Below are positions 18,421 to 27,342 of a stretch of DNA of 64,000 bases, piece after piece (positions within the stretch are counted from its first letter, which is position 1; each line of letters starts with the position of its first letter). The notes under the pieces are model-generated. The model was not told the origin of the DNA. It did no database searches and saw only the letters and a program-made list of their open reading frames with translations. A program made the translations under genes and the position numbers. The stretch covers positions 1 to 64,000 of the forward strand of contig CAZWXI010000001.1 of NCBI GenBank assembly GCA_964637845.1. Reading direction: 5' to 3'. Source of the DNA: PGYU01 sp964637845 (GTDB lineage Bacteria > Bacteroidota > Ignavibacteria > Kapaibacteriales > UBA2268).

Positions 18421-18471
18421 GCATTTATTTTTAAATTTGCATTTGCCAAAAATAGAAATTTAAATAAATGC
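18421..18471 (+). promoter_or_regulatory. Inverted repeat covering the mraY start codon
   Basis: The left arm GCATTTATTTTTAAATTT (18421-18438) pairs with AAATTTAAATAAATGC (18456-18471) as two 8-bp helices with a two-base bulge and a 17-base loop. The mraY ATG (18468-18470) is inside the right arm. There is no Shine-Dalgarno sequence upstream. In RNA this stem would hide the start codon. A chance origin in AT-rich DNA is possible. Confidence 0.4.
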
Positions 18472-19598
18472 TTTATTACTTGTTTCTTTGGATGTGGAAA
18501 AATTTTGACCCACCGGGCTTCGGTTTATTCCAATACATAACTTTTAGGTCAGCTTTAGCGGCAATCACGGCTCTTCTGATTAGTTTCATCGTAGGTCCCG
18601 CCATAATTCGCATACTTAAAAAACATCAAATCGGAGAACAGTCAAAATCAGAACTCAAAAACGTCGGTAACCACTCAACAAAAGCGGGTACTCCGACAAT
18701 GGGCGGATTAATTGTACTCACGGCAGTCATTATTCCAACCGTATTATGGGCCGACCTAAGCAACATCTATATAATTATGATACTACTAACAACTATATGG
18801 CTGGGCGCAGTCGGTTTCCTTGATGATTATCTCAAAGTAATTAAAAAATATCCGCGGGGGCTTATCGGAAAATATAAAATAGTAGGGCAGGTTACAATTG
18901 GACTTGTACTCGGCTCTGCAATTTATTTTTTTCCGCATTGGTTTTCGCAGGACTTTCATCTCTATAACACACTAACTACCGTACCTTTTGAGAAAAATCT
19001 AAACCTTAACTTTCAATTTTTATATATTCCAATAGTTATTTTCATTTTAACCGCTACATCCAATGCCGTTAATCTAACCGACGGGCTCGATGGTTTATCA
19101 ATAGGTACTGTGGGTATAGCTGCTTTGGCTTTTGCTTTGATTGCATATTTCACAGGCAATGTTCGATTTTCGGATTACTTGAACATAATTTATCTCCGCG
19201 AATCAGGCGAATTGACAGTTTTTGCAGTTGCTTTGTTTGGCGCATCACTCGGTTTTCTGTGGTATAATTCATATCCTGCTCAAATTTTCATGGGTGATAC
19301 GGGGTCACTTGCTCTCGGAGGCGCCTTGGGAGGTCTTGCAATTCTAATCAAAAAAGAATTTCTCCTGCCAATTATAGGAGGAATATTTTTCGCAGAGGCA
19401 CTATCTGTGATTATTCAGGTTGCGTACTTTAAATATACGAAAAAGCGTTGCGGCGAGGGGCGAAGAATCTTGAAAATGGCTCCACTACACCATCATTTCG
19501 AGAAAATCGGGTGGCATGAATCTAAAATTGTAATGCGTTTTTATATAATTGCTGTTCTTCTTGCAATTATTGCAATGACAACATTCAAAGTAAGATAA
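18468..19598 (+). CDS. mraY: Phospho-N-acetylmuramoyl-pentapeptide transferase
   Basis: MraY moves phospho-MurNAc-pentapeptide from UDP to undecaprenyl phosphate, making lipid I in the inner membrane. The 376-residue protein has about ten membrane helices and the family's signatures: GTPTMGGL, the Asp pair in GAVGFLDDYLKV, NLTDGLDGL with its catalytic Asp, MGDTGSLALGG, and the histidine-rich APLHHHFEKIGW. Length is normal. It follows murF; murD, ftsW and murG, which normally come next, are missing. Its TAA abuts the stop of the NlpC/P60 gene on the other strand. Confidence 0.97.
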   Translation: MLYYLFLWMWKNFDPPGFGLFQYITFRSALAAITALLISFIVGPAIIRILKKHQIGEQSKSELKNVGNHSTKAGTPTMGGLIVLTAVIIPTVLWADLSNIYIIMILLTTIWLGAVGFLDDYLKVIKKYPRGLIGKYKIVGQVTIGLVLGSAIYFFPHWFSQDFHLYNTLTTVPFEKNLNLNFQFLYIPIVIFILTATSNAVNLTDGLDGLSIGTVGIAALAFALIAYFTGNVRFSDYLNIIYLRESGELTVFAVALFGASLGFLWYNSYPAQIFMGDTGSLALGGALGGLAILIKKEFLLPIIGGIFFAEALSVIIQVAYFKYTKKRCGEGRRILKMAPLHHHFEKIGWHESKIVMRFYIIAVLLAIIAMTTFKVR

Positions 19599-20432
19599 TT
19601 AGTCTTTTGGATTAATTTCGGCGTTGAGGCGTTCAGTTTTGTTAATACTCAAATTTGCTATGTCTTTGGCTGTGATTCTTCTTCCACCGATGAAGTTTTT
19701 GTTATAGTAAGAAGATTCAAGCGAAGAAACTGTAACTCCATATCTCGAACTTGCGTGAGCAAACAAATTATCGCCTAAGTAAATACCTACGTGCGATGGA
19801 AACCTTCGAGAATATGTATGGAAGAATACTAAATCGCCAAATTCAAGTTGATTTTTAGGGATGGTTCGCCCGATTTTCACTTGTTCACGAGCCACGCGTG
19901 GTATCAAAATATTAGCAGAAGCGAGAAAAATTTTCTGCGTAAATCCTGAGCAATCTATTGCTCTATTGGTTGTACCACCGAATCTGTATGGTGTGCCGAA
20001 CCAATCCATGATTTCTTCCATCAATTCATCTTTCCTGATACCCGATTCCATATATGGTGATTTAATATGGTCATCAATATACGAAAGCCAAAGCATTTTG
20101 AATTGTTCAATGTCTACCAGAACGTCGTCCTCGGCTTGAAGTTCGTCCACATCTTCGCCGAAGTCACCTTGTTCATCAAGGTCTTCGGCATGTTCAGCTA
20201 ATTCGTTAAGAATGACTTCACTTTCGGGTCCATTGATAATTGGTTCGAGACCTGCTATTTCACATACGTTTTCAGAAGTTGACCTGATTATTTGGATTGC
20301 TTGTTCGCGTGTTTTTTTGGGGTCGTATTTGCGCCGCTTTCTTGCTGAAGCGTCTTCTGTGAGGCTTATAAAAATTATTGAAAAAATTATTGAAAAAATT
20401 ATTGACTTATTTATAAAGGTTCGTATATTCAT
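19599..20432 (-). CDS. NlpC/P60 cell-wall hydrolase, exported
   Basis: 277 residues: a signal peptide, a 120-residue charged linker rich in Asp/Glu, then an NlpC/P60 domain (about residues 130-250) that cleaves D-Glu-meso-DAP bonds in peptidoglycan stem peptides. The catalytic triad is present: Cys in AIDCSGFTQKIF, His in FPSHVGIYLGD and His in LFAHASSRYG. The signal peptide contains SIIF three times, encoded by three exact copies of a 12-base unit. Position between mraY and a nitrilase, on the opposite strand, breaks up the cell-wall gene cluster. It is likely a periplasmic or outer-membrane-space endopeptidase. Confidence 0.88.
   Translation of the reverse strand: MNIRTFINKSIIFSIIFSIIFISLTEDASARKRRKYDPKKTREQAIQIIRSTSENVCEIAGLEPIINGPESEVILNELAEHAEDLDEQGDFGEDVDELQAEDDVLVDIEQFKMLWLSYIDDHIKSPYMESGIRKDELMEEIMDWFGTPYRFGGTTNRAIDCSGFTQKIFLASANILIPRVAREQVKIGRTIPKNQLEFGDLVFFHTYSRRFPSHVGIYLGDNLFAHASSRYGVTVSSLESSYYNKNFIGGRRITAKDIANLSINKTERLNAEINPKD
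20370..20405. repeat. Three tandem copies of a 12-base unit in a signal-peptide region
   Basis: The unit AAAAATTATTGA is repeated exactly three times. On the minus strand it encodes the repeated SIIF of the NlpC/P60 signal peptide. Because the unit is a multiple of three, gain or loss of a copy would change the hydrophobic length by four residues without shifting the frame. Confidence 0.75.
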
Positions 20433-20525
20433 GCAGCACCTAAATTTTCTTTATGAAACTTTTCTTGTTTTAATGTGTTATGCATATTGTTTCAAATAGC
20501 AACTGTAGTATTTATGTCATTTTTC

Positions 20526-20575
20526 AAAAGTGTGTAAAAAAAATTACACTTTTAACATATATAATGTAACACATT
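20526..20575. promoter_or_regulatory. Dyads in the divergent NlpC/nitrilase intergenic region
   Basis: Within the 253-base divergent spacer are an 8-bp inverted repeat AAAAGTGT (20526-20533) with ACACTTTT (20546-20553), and AATGT-AAC-ACATT (20563-20575). A further copy of AATGTGTTA lies at 20472-20480, the complement of TAACACATT at 20567-20575. These could be regulator sites for either gene. No function is established, and no clear -35/-10 pair stands out in this very AT-rich spacer. Confidence 0.3.
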
Positions 20576-20685
20576 ATTCCAAAAACACAAAATTAAAAAA
20601 AAATCATTTTACATTTTTTTTACAACGATGCTGATTATTCGTTATTTTTTTTCATTTTTGCTTTTTGTTAAGTAGAAAATGTGAA

Positions 20686-21477
20686 ATGATACTTTCCGTA
20701 ATACAATTTGAGCCGCATTTCGGAGATGTGGAAGCAAACTATGAAGCTGTTTTACTATATGTAAAAAACTCACAATGTGACATAATTGTTTTTCCCGAAC
20801 TTTGTCTGACCGGTTATGATTTCGCTTCAAAAGATGAAGCATTGGAATATGCTGATTCGATTGATGAGATTGTGAACCATCAATTAAATCAGCTAGCTAT
20901 TGACACGGGTAAGGTGATTGTACTTGGTTATCCTGAAAAGCAAGCCGACAAAATATACAATGCCGTTACTGTTTATTACCCGCAGTCTGAATATAATTAC
21001 ACCTATAGAAAAATACACTTGTTTTTCAGAGAACGTTTTATTTTTGATGAAGGCGACTTAGGTTTTTTAGTCAAGTATTATCCCCCGCTCGATATCAATA
21101 TCGGTGCAATGATATGTTATGATTGGAGATTTCCCGAAGCCGCGCGTACATTGGCATTGAGAGGTGCCGATTTAATTGTGTGTCCTTCAAATTTAGTCAC
21201 AAATGTTTGGCATATTGCAACACCAGCACGAGCTTTAGAAAATAAAGTTTACCTTGCCGTTGCCAATCGTATCGGTATAGAAAACAGAAATGGAGAAGAA
21301 CTCTTATTCAACGGCGAAAGTAGAATTTACTCATATAATGGTAGTGAATTAGCCAAGTCTCCACGTGCATCAGAATCCATTATCTATGCCGAAATCTTTC
21401 CGGAAAAAACAAGAGACAAATCATTTAACGAATTTAATGATATTTTTGCTGACAGAAGAACGGGGTTTTATTTATAA
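20686..21477 (+). CDS. Carbon-nitrogen hydrolase (nitrilase superfamily amidase)
   Basis: 263 residues from ATG 20686, which starts the conserved strand ILSVIQFEP; an upstream TTG would add seven residues without benefit. The catalytic triad of the nitrilase superfamily is intact: Glu in FPELCLTGYDF, Lys in YRKIHLF and Cys in MICYDWRFPE. Such enzymes hydrolyse amides, for example omega-amidase (YafV), carbamoylputrescine or N-carbamoyl substrates. The FPELCLTGY start and DWRFPEAAR nearest omega-amidase-type branches, but substrate is not certain. It is seven bases from the ABC transporter operon. Confidence 0.88.
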   Translation: MILSVIQFEPHFGDVEANYEAVLLYVKNSQCDIIVFPELCLTGYDFASKDEALEYADSIDEIVNHQLNQLAIDTGKVIVLGYPEKQADKIYNAVTVYYPQSEYNYTYRKIHLFFRERFIFDEGDLGFLVKYYPPLDINIGAMICYDWRFPEAARTLALRGADLIVCPSNLVTNVWHIATPARALENKVYLAVANRIGIENRNGEELLFNGESRIYSYNGSELAKSPRASESIIYAEIFPEKTRDKSFNEFNDIFADRRTGFYL

Positions 21478-21483
21478 ATTATT

Positions 21484-22209
21484 ATGATTGCGTTACAAGT
21501 AAATAACATAAACATGACCTTCAACAAAAGGTCAAAATTGCCAACAAGAGCACTTAAAAATTTCAGCATGTCAATTAATCCGGGCGAAGTTGTAGGATTA
21601 ATCGGTCCTAATGGAGCAGGAAAAACAACCTTGATAAGATTAATTATGGGATTTGAAAAGCCTGATTCCGGCTCAATTTCAGTTTTCGGAGTAGAAAATT
21701 CGAGCTTTCAGTACAAAAAATACGTCGGCTTTCAATCCGACAATCAATATAGGACTAAAGCAATAAAGACCTTTGATTTTATTGAATTCCATTCCAAATT
21801 AGCGGGTTTTCCCAACAATCAGGAACAAATAAGAGAACTATTGGAATATTTTAAACTGAGTAATGCTTTCGATAAAACTCTTGTAAGTTTGTCAAAAGGA
21901 ATGAGGCAAAAACTTGAACTAATTACAGCATTTCTTGGTAAGCCCAAATTGGTAATTTTAGATGAACCTACGGCAGCACTCGATCCGCCGTCGGTTTTTG
22001 AACTGCGTGATTTTATCGCCGGACAAAAAAGCCGGGGGGTTACGATTTTATTTAGTTCTCACCACTTGACTGAGGTCGAAAAAGTATCGGATAGAATAGT
22101 TTTTATAGACTCCGGTGAGTTGAAAGGGGACGTTAACACACATGAGGTTGGTCCCGGTTTCATCGAAGAAGCCTTTCGCCGTTATGAATCAGAGAGGAGG
22201 TTTATATGA
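21484..22209 (+). CDS. ABC-2-type transporter ATP-binding protein
   Basis: 241 residues with all nucleotide-binding motifs: Walker A GPNGAGKTT, signature LSKGMRQKLEL, Walker B LVILDEPTAALDP and the switch His in FSSHHLTEVE. It would form a dimer with the adjacent permease to export a lipid, polysaccharide or peptide, or to act on the envelope. Its stop overlaps the permease start by four bases. GldA of gliding Bacteroidota is of this class, but no GldF/GldG pair is here, so I do not assign it. Confidence 0.92.
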   Translation: MIALQVNNINMTFNKRSKLPTRALKNFSMSINPGEVVGLIGPNGAGKTTLIRLIMGFEKPDSGSISVFGVENSSFQYKKYVGFQSDNQYRTKAIKTFDFIEFHSKLAGFPNNQEQIRELLEYFKLSNAFDKTLVSLSKGMRQKLELITAFLGKPKLVILDEPTAALDPPSVFELRDFIAGQKSRGVTILFSSHHLTEVEKVSDRIVFIDSGELKGDVNTHEVGPGFIEEAFRRYESERRFI

Positions 22210-22988
22210 GTTCATTGATTATTACTATCGTCAAAATTGAATTAAAGCGATTTTTCACATTACCAAAGATTATCGTGATGGGAATTGTGACTTTAGTCGC
22301 TTCTTTTATCGCAATAGTTCCTTCTCTAACTGGATTTCTTAATAGTGAGGCATCATCATTTTTTGTCGTCAAAGATATTGCCAGCTATATACTCAAAATA
22401 GTTATTCCATTCTCGGTTTTTTTCATTACTCCAGGTATCATAGCCAATGATATCAATAACTACTGGTTCCGTACAGTTTTCTCCCGCCCCGTTGATAGGG
22501 GTGTTGTTCTTATTTCTAAATATATTTATGCTTCAGTAATACTGATTGTATTTGTAATATTATATAGTGTAATTCCAGTATTTATTTTCTGGTTGACCGC
22601 ACCACAAATCAAATTTCAGTTCATCCCCGTACTGATTATATTGATATTTTCATTGTTCGAAGGTATTCTGTTTATTAGCATTGCTGTTTGGTTTTCGTGT
22701 TTTTTGAGCAAATTTTTCAATGTTCTTTTATTGGCTATTTGGATGTTTGCTGATAGTACCGTAATTACCCCATTAATTTCTACTTTTTTATGGGATTCCC
22801 CTTTTTGGGCTGTATTCAGCGAATTCTTTTTTCCGAACGGATTTGCTAATTCAATGAGTTTTTACAGTTTGAAAAATGCGTTTCCGACAGAACATTTTTT
22901 CTGGGGGCTGTCTGCCTTAACTTTATTCATGGCTTTATCGTTCTATCATTTCAATAATATTAATATTGACAGGTCTGGCAATGATTAA
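22206..22988 (+). CDS. ABC-2-type permease
   Basis: 260 residues with six hydrophobic helices and a large second loop containing FSRPVDRGVVLISKYIYASVI, the usual ABC-2 element before helix 3. It pairs with the ATPase just upstream (four-base overlap). The C-terminal end (NNINIDRSGND) overlaps the following gene by eight bases. Substrate is unknown. Confidence 0.85.
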   Translation: MSSLIITIVKIELKRFFTLPKIIVMGIVTLVASFIAIVPSLTGFLNSEASSFFVVKDIASYILKIVIPFSVFFITPGIIANDINNYWFRTVFSRPVDRGVVLISKYIYASVILIVFVILYSVIPVFIFWLTAPQIKFQFIPVLIILIFSLFEGILFISIAVWFSCFLSKFFNVLLLAIWMFADSTVITPLISTFLWDSPFWAVFSEFFFPNGFANSMSFYSLKNAFPTEHFFWGLSALTLFMALSFYHFNNINIDRSGND

Positions 22989-23862
22989 ATTTTTATCTGA
23001 TAAAAGATTCATAGTTTTACTGACCATTTCATTTATATCCTTCATTGTGGCTATGTCAATTTACCTTAAAGAAATGAAAACCGACATCGTTTGGCTTGCC
23101 CCTGAAGAATCGATTCAACAAGCATTAAGCAAAAATAAATTCATCTATGCTAATCTTTATTCGAGATGGGACCCTTCTTCCAGTTTGAGATATTCGACAC
23201 TTTTCAACAATGATAAAGTTACAAATTACTTAAACGAAAATTTTTTACCCGTTAGATTTGATATGGCCAACCCTAATGATAAGCAAGAACTCGAAAAATA
23301 TTTTGATTTACAATCATCAAAGTTCGATTTCATTACCGACAAACACGGCAGAATTCTCTCCTTTTTATCTACGAGTACTTCATATGAAAATTTTATAGCT
23401 ATGCTAGATAATCTTACAAGTCTAAAATTCATTGAGTTTGATACTTTTCAAGATGCTAAAAGTAAAGCAAAGCAAAGACAAAGACCAATGATTTTGCTTG
23501 TCAGTAACTACGTCAATGATAATTTTTTTATTCATGAAATTTTTGATGTTGACAGCAATTATAAATTTGCAACTGAAAATTTTGAAGTAGGTGTCGCTAT
23601 GGCCTATCATAGCAAGGACTATGAACAAATCAACTATTTAGCAGACAAGAATGATGAAAATGATGCTCTTAACAAATTTTTACCTTTAACCGGAAATATA
23701 CTTACCGACCAACGCGCGTATTCTACAAAACCAAGATTGTATATGTTTGATAAAGATATGAACATGATTGGCAAATTTCAAATGGAATACGATTTAATCA
23801 ATCCCGAGACTTTTAGAGTTAAAATGACAGAATTAATGAAAAATATGGAAAGAAGCCGATAG
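22981..23862 (+). CDS. Membrane-anchored thioredoxin-like protein lacking catalytic cysteines
   Basis: 293 residues from ATG 22981, inside the end of the permease gene; a TTG five codons earlier is less likely. One N-terminal helix (about residues 10-28) anchors it, with the rest outside. The region NKFIYANLYSRWDPSSSLRY looks like a thioredoxin fold in which the usual C-x-x-C after the conserved W is D-P-S-S, so it cannot do redox catalysis. A second fold-like section starts at QRQRPMILLVSNYVNDNF. It may bind the ABC transporter or be a structural chaperone. Fold assignment is moderate. Confidence 0.55.
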   Translation: MIKFLSDKRFIVLLTISFISFIVAMSIYLKEMKTDIVWLAPEESIQQALSKNKFIYANLYSRWDPSSSLRYSTLFNNDKVTNYLNENFLPVRFDMANPNDKQELEKYFDLQSSKFDFITDKHGRILSFLSTSTSYENFIAMLDNLTSLKFIEFDTFQDAKSKAKQRQRPMILLVSNYVNDNFFIHEIFDVDSNYKFATENFEVGVAMAYHSKDYEQINYLADKNDENDALNKFLPLTGNILTDQRAYSTKPRLYMFDKDMNMIGKFQMEYDLINPETFRVKMTELMKNMERSR

Positions 23863-23863
23863 A

Positions 23864-25222
23864 ATGTTCAAAAGCGTCCAAAATATACATTTTGTCGGTA
23901 TCGGCGGTATCGGAATGAGCGGTATCGCTGAAATATTGTTAAGCCAAGGATTCAATATCAGTGGTTCTGACTTAAGCAATAACGAGAATGTTGCTTATTT
24001 AAGGAATAAGGGTGCTAAAATTTTCATAGGTCATGGAACTTCAAATGTAACAGATGCTGATGTAGTTGTATATTCGAGTGCGGTTGACCCTTATACAAAT
24101 CCCGAAACAGCGCGTGCCGCAGTGCTTGGAATTCCTATTATACGACGTGCTGAAATGCTTGCTGAAGTTGCCAGACTTAACTACTGCCTTGCGGTGGCAG
24201 GAACACACGGCAAAACCACCACCACGTCAATGAGTTCGTTGATAATTATTAATGCTGGGTTTGACCCAACTGTTATTGTTGGCGGAAGACTACGCGACTT
24301 TGGCGGAACAAATGCTCGGTTGGGCAATGGCGAATGGACCATTGTCGAAGCCGATGAATACGACCGCTCATTTTTGCAACTTCAACCGACAGTTGCAGTA
24401 ATAAACAACATCGAATCCGAACATCTCGACATTTACAAAGATTTTGATGACTTGACAGCTACATTTACTCAATTTGCCAACAAAGTTCCGTTTTATGGAA
24501 TTGTTGTTCTTGGAATTGATGACCCGGGTGTGCGTAAAATCGTAGCAAATATAAAACGCAAAACTATAACTTTTGGACTTGCTGATGATGCATATATAAG
24601 AGCTGATTCCGTTATCTATACTCCTGGCGGAGCGAGTTTTGATTTAACCGTTAATAGTAGTCATTTAGGCAGAATAGATTTACAAGTTCCGGGAATGCAT
24701 AATATACGCAACGCCCTTGCATCAGTTGCGGTTGGATACCTCATGAATATTGATTTCGACATCATTAAAAGCTCACTTGAGCAGTTCACCGGAGTTTACC
24801 GCAGATTTGATATTAAAGGTGAGCGAAACGGAATTTTAGTCGTTGATGATTACGCTCATCATCCTACTGAGATAAAAGTCACTCTTGCGGCAGCACAATC
24901 ATTTAATCGGAGAATAGTTGCAATATTTCAACCTCATACATATACTCGGACAAAAGCTATGTGGGAAGATTTTGCCAATTCATTTGAGGGTGCCGACATT
25001 GTGATAATCACGGGTATATATCCCGCTCGTGAAAATCCCATAGAAGGGATTACCGGTAACTTGATTGCAGAAAAGCTTCGTTTATTAGGTAAAGAGGTAT
25101 ATTATTTCGAAACTTTGCTGGAAGTCGCTGCTCATCTTAATAATATTCTTGTTGAAGGTGACTTATTGGTAACAATCGGAGCAGGTAATGTTTGTGATAT
25201 TGCCGACAGTTTTATTGCTTAA
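23864..25222 (+). CDS. murC: UDP-N-acetylmuramate-L-alanine ligase
   Basis: MurC attaches L-alanine to UDP-MurNAc, the first peptide step of peptidoglycan synthesis. The 452-residue protein shows GIGGIGMSGIAEIL, the ATP-binding AGTHGKTTTTSM, EADEYDRSFL and the substrate-binding DDYAHHPTEI, followed by FQPHTYTRT. It starts one base after the thioredoxin-like gene and so is transcribed with the ABC operon. murB, ddl, ftsQ/A/Z, which often follow, are not here. Confidence 0.96.
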   Translation: MFKSVQNIHFVGIGGIGMSGIAEILLSQGFNISGSDLSNNENVAYLRNKGAKIFIGHGTSNVTDADVVVYSSAVDPYTNPETARAAVLGIPIIRRAEMLAEVARLNYCLAVAGTHGKTTTTSMSSLIIINAGFDPTVIVGGRLRDFGGTNARLGNGEWTIVEADEYDRSFLQLQPTVAVINNIESEHLDIYKDFDDLTATFTQFANKVPFYGIVVLGIDDPGVRKIVANIKRKTITFGLADDAYIRADSVIYTPGGASFDLTVNSSHLGRIDLQVPGMHNIRNALASVAVGYLMNIDFDIIKSSLEQFTGVYRRFDIKGERNGILVVDDYAHHPTEIKVTLAAAQSFNRRIVAIFQPHTYTRTKAMWEDFANSFEGADIVIITGIYPARENPIEGITGNLIAEKLRLLGKEVYYFETLLEVAAHLNNILVEGDLLVTIGAGNVCDIADSFIA

Positions 25223-25312
25223 TAGCTTGCTTTTTTATTCGTCAAAATGAAATAACTGCTTAATATTTTTGTCATAGATTTAATTGAATGTTTAACAACA
25301 TAATGTAGTATA

Positions 25313-27340
25313 ATGAAACAACTCGCGCTATTAGCCATACTTGCACTATTTACCTATCAAGATTTACTATCAACTGAAGCTTTCTTAAAAAGCAGAATTA
25401 TAGCAGAGGTCGGTAAAGAAAAAATAACCGCTTATGACCTTCACAACGCTTATCGAAAAAGCATTAATAGAATAGACGACCATATATTCAGAACTCATCG
25501 CGACTCCATCTTGGATTTTGTAAACCTTTATGCCGGTTTTAGACTTAAAGTAGCTGACGCTCTAAGTCGAGGTCTTGATAAGGATTCATCTGTTATTGCC
25601 GATATACGCCAAAATCGCAAAATTCTTGCGGAGTCATTTTTCTACGATAAAATGCTCGTCAATCCCAATCTTGAACGTTTCTTGGAGATGAGAAAAAAGG
25701 AATATCAAGTCGGAATCATTCTAGTCAGGCATATACCTGAGGGCGACAACGAAACCATGACTCCAGAAGATAAAGTCAGACTAATCCAGGTTAAATTGCA
25801 AGCTGGAGAAAGTTTCGAAGATTTAGCTCGGCAATATTCCGACGATAAAAGAACCGGCAATCTTGGCGGACTAATTCAAAATTATATCACATCAGGTAAA
25901 GTTCAGAGGCCAATTGAAAATGCCATTTATAAAACTAAAGCAGGGAATGTTTATCCTGAACCGATAAAGACTGATTTTGGCTACTTTTTCGTAAAAGTAT
26001 TCAATGAAGCACCGCGTATGATGACCAAGCCACGCCACATATTAATTGCATCAGGTGAAATTCGAAGCGATGAAGAAGCAAAACGAATTGCCGATAGTCT
26101 TTATAATCTGATTCTTAAAGGAGCAGATTTCAATAAATTAGTTCGTGAAAATTCAGACGATTATACTTCCGCCGAAAAGGGTGGAGATTTAGGCGGCTAT
26201 TATTCACGTTCAACTGGACTCGAAGCGACCGAATTACCTTTGGTAGCAGAATTTGAAGAAGCTATTTATCAACTCGAAAAAGGCGAATATTCAAAACCCG
26301 TCAAAACCGTTTTCGGCTATCATATAATTTATCAAGAAGACATAAAGGCTCCGGATCTAGATAATGAAATAGAAGGACTGCGGAGGCTATACAAAACATT
26401 ATACTTTACTCCCGACAAAAACCAATTAATGGATTCTCTAAAAAATCATTACGGATATAAACTTAACGAGCAAAATCTCGACAAACTTGTTGAACAATTT
26501 GATACCAACCGTACCAATATGCAAGCCGACTGGGATAAAGGAATTACTACTGACATAGAAAAGTCAACTCTCTTTGAATTACTTAAAACTAACACTACTG
26601 TTGGAGATTTCATCAACATATTACGCAACGACGGCACTATGCGAGGTGCTTCGCTCAATAAAGAAGGTCTGCTTAAAGCTATTAATCATATAGTCGAACA
26701 AAGGGTATTTGAAGAAGCTACTAAAAATTTAGAAACTATTTATCCCGAATTCCAAAAACTTATGAACGAATTTCGTGACGGTATTATCCTCTTCAAAGTA
26801 GAAGCAATGGAAGTATGGGACAAACTAAATAGCGAAGACATTGTCCTTTCACAAACCTACTACGACTCAGCCAAACACAAATACATGACAGATTTATCCT
26901 TCGATATATCTGAAATTTACGTGATTCGTGAAGCAGATGCTAAAGCAATATATGAAAGAATTAAAAACGGTGAAGACTTTGCTCAAATAGCCGCTACAGA
27001 GACTCAAAGAGCAGGATATAGAGAACGTAATGGTGCTTGGGGCGTTGTGTCAATTACCGACAATCCTCTAGCTCGCAAACTTCAAGAACTAAATGCAAAA
27101 GCTGGCGATTTAGTCGAACCGTTCGAATATGAACGAGGTTTCTCTATAATCAAAGTACACGAAGTTCTTCCACCAAGACAAATGACATTTGAAGAAGCTA
27201 AAACAAGATTTGCCCCCAAAATTCAAGACATAAGGCAAAAAAAACTTAACAACGAGTGGCTTGCTAATTTAAAAAAGAAATTCAATGTTAAAATTCATGA
27301 AAAAGTCATTGATGAAGTAATAAGTCATTACAAAAAGTAG
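25313..27340 (+). CDS. Periplasmic peptidyl-prolyl isomerase with repeated parvulin domains
   Basis: 675 residues with a signal peptide, an N-terminal helical SurA_N-like chaperone part, then parvulin domains. Domain 1 is near residues 130-235 (VGIILVRHIPEG..GNLGGLI..DFGYFFVKV). Domain 2 is near 240-345 (KPRHILIASGEI..KGGDLGGYYS..VFGYHIIYQED). A divergent third is near 540-640 (ISEIYVIREAD..NGAWGVV..FSIIKVHEV). It should help fold or chaperone outer-membrane proteins. It starts a two-gene operon with the next SurA-type isomerase (2-base gap). Confidence 0.85.
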   Translation: MKQLALLAILALFTYQDLLSTEAFLKSRIIAEVGKEKITAYDLHNAYRKSINRIDDHIFRTHRDSILDFVNLYAGFRLKVADALSRGLDKDSSVIADIRQNRKILAESFFYDKMLVNPNLERFLEMRKKEYQVGIILVRHIPEGDNETMTPEDKVRLIQVKLQAGESFEDLARQYSDDKRTGNLGGLIQNYITSGKVQRPIENAIYKTKAGNVYPEPIKTDFGYFFVKVFNEAPRMMTKPRHILIASGEIRSDEEAKRIADSLYNLILKGADFNKLVRENSDDYTSAEKGGDLGGYYSRSTGLEATELPLVAEFEEAIYQLEKGEYSKPVKTVFGYHIIYQEDIKAPDLDNEIEGLRRLYKTLYFTPDKNQLMDSLKNHYGYKLNEQNLDKLVEQFDTNRTNMQADWDKGITTDIEKSTLFELLKTNTTVGDFINILRNDGTMRGASLNKEGLLKAINHIVEQRVFEEATKNLETIYPEFQKLMNEFRDGIILFKVEAMEVWDKLNSEDIVLSQTYYDSAKHKYMTDLSFDISEIYVIREADAKAIYERIKNGEDFAQIAATETQRAGYRERNGAWGVVSITDNPLARKLQELNAKAGDLVEPFEYERGFSIIKVHEVLPPRQMTFEEAKTRFAPKIQDIRQKKLNNEWLANLKKKFNVKIHEKVIDEVISHYKK

Positions 27341-27342
27341 AA

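Noticed and set aside
20526..20553. Terminator for the NlpC/P60 gene
   Set aside because: The gene runs away from this hairpin, so it is upstream of its start.
22966..22980. TTG start for the thioredoxin-like gene
   Set aside because: ATG 22981 follows closely and gives a normal membrane anchor.
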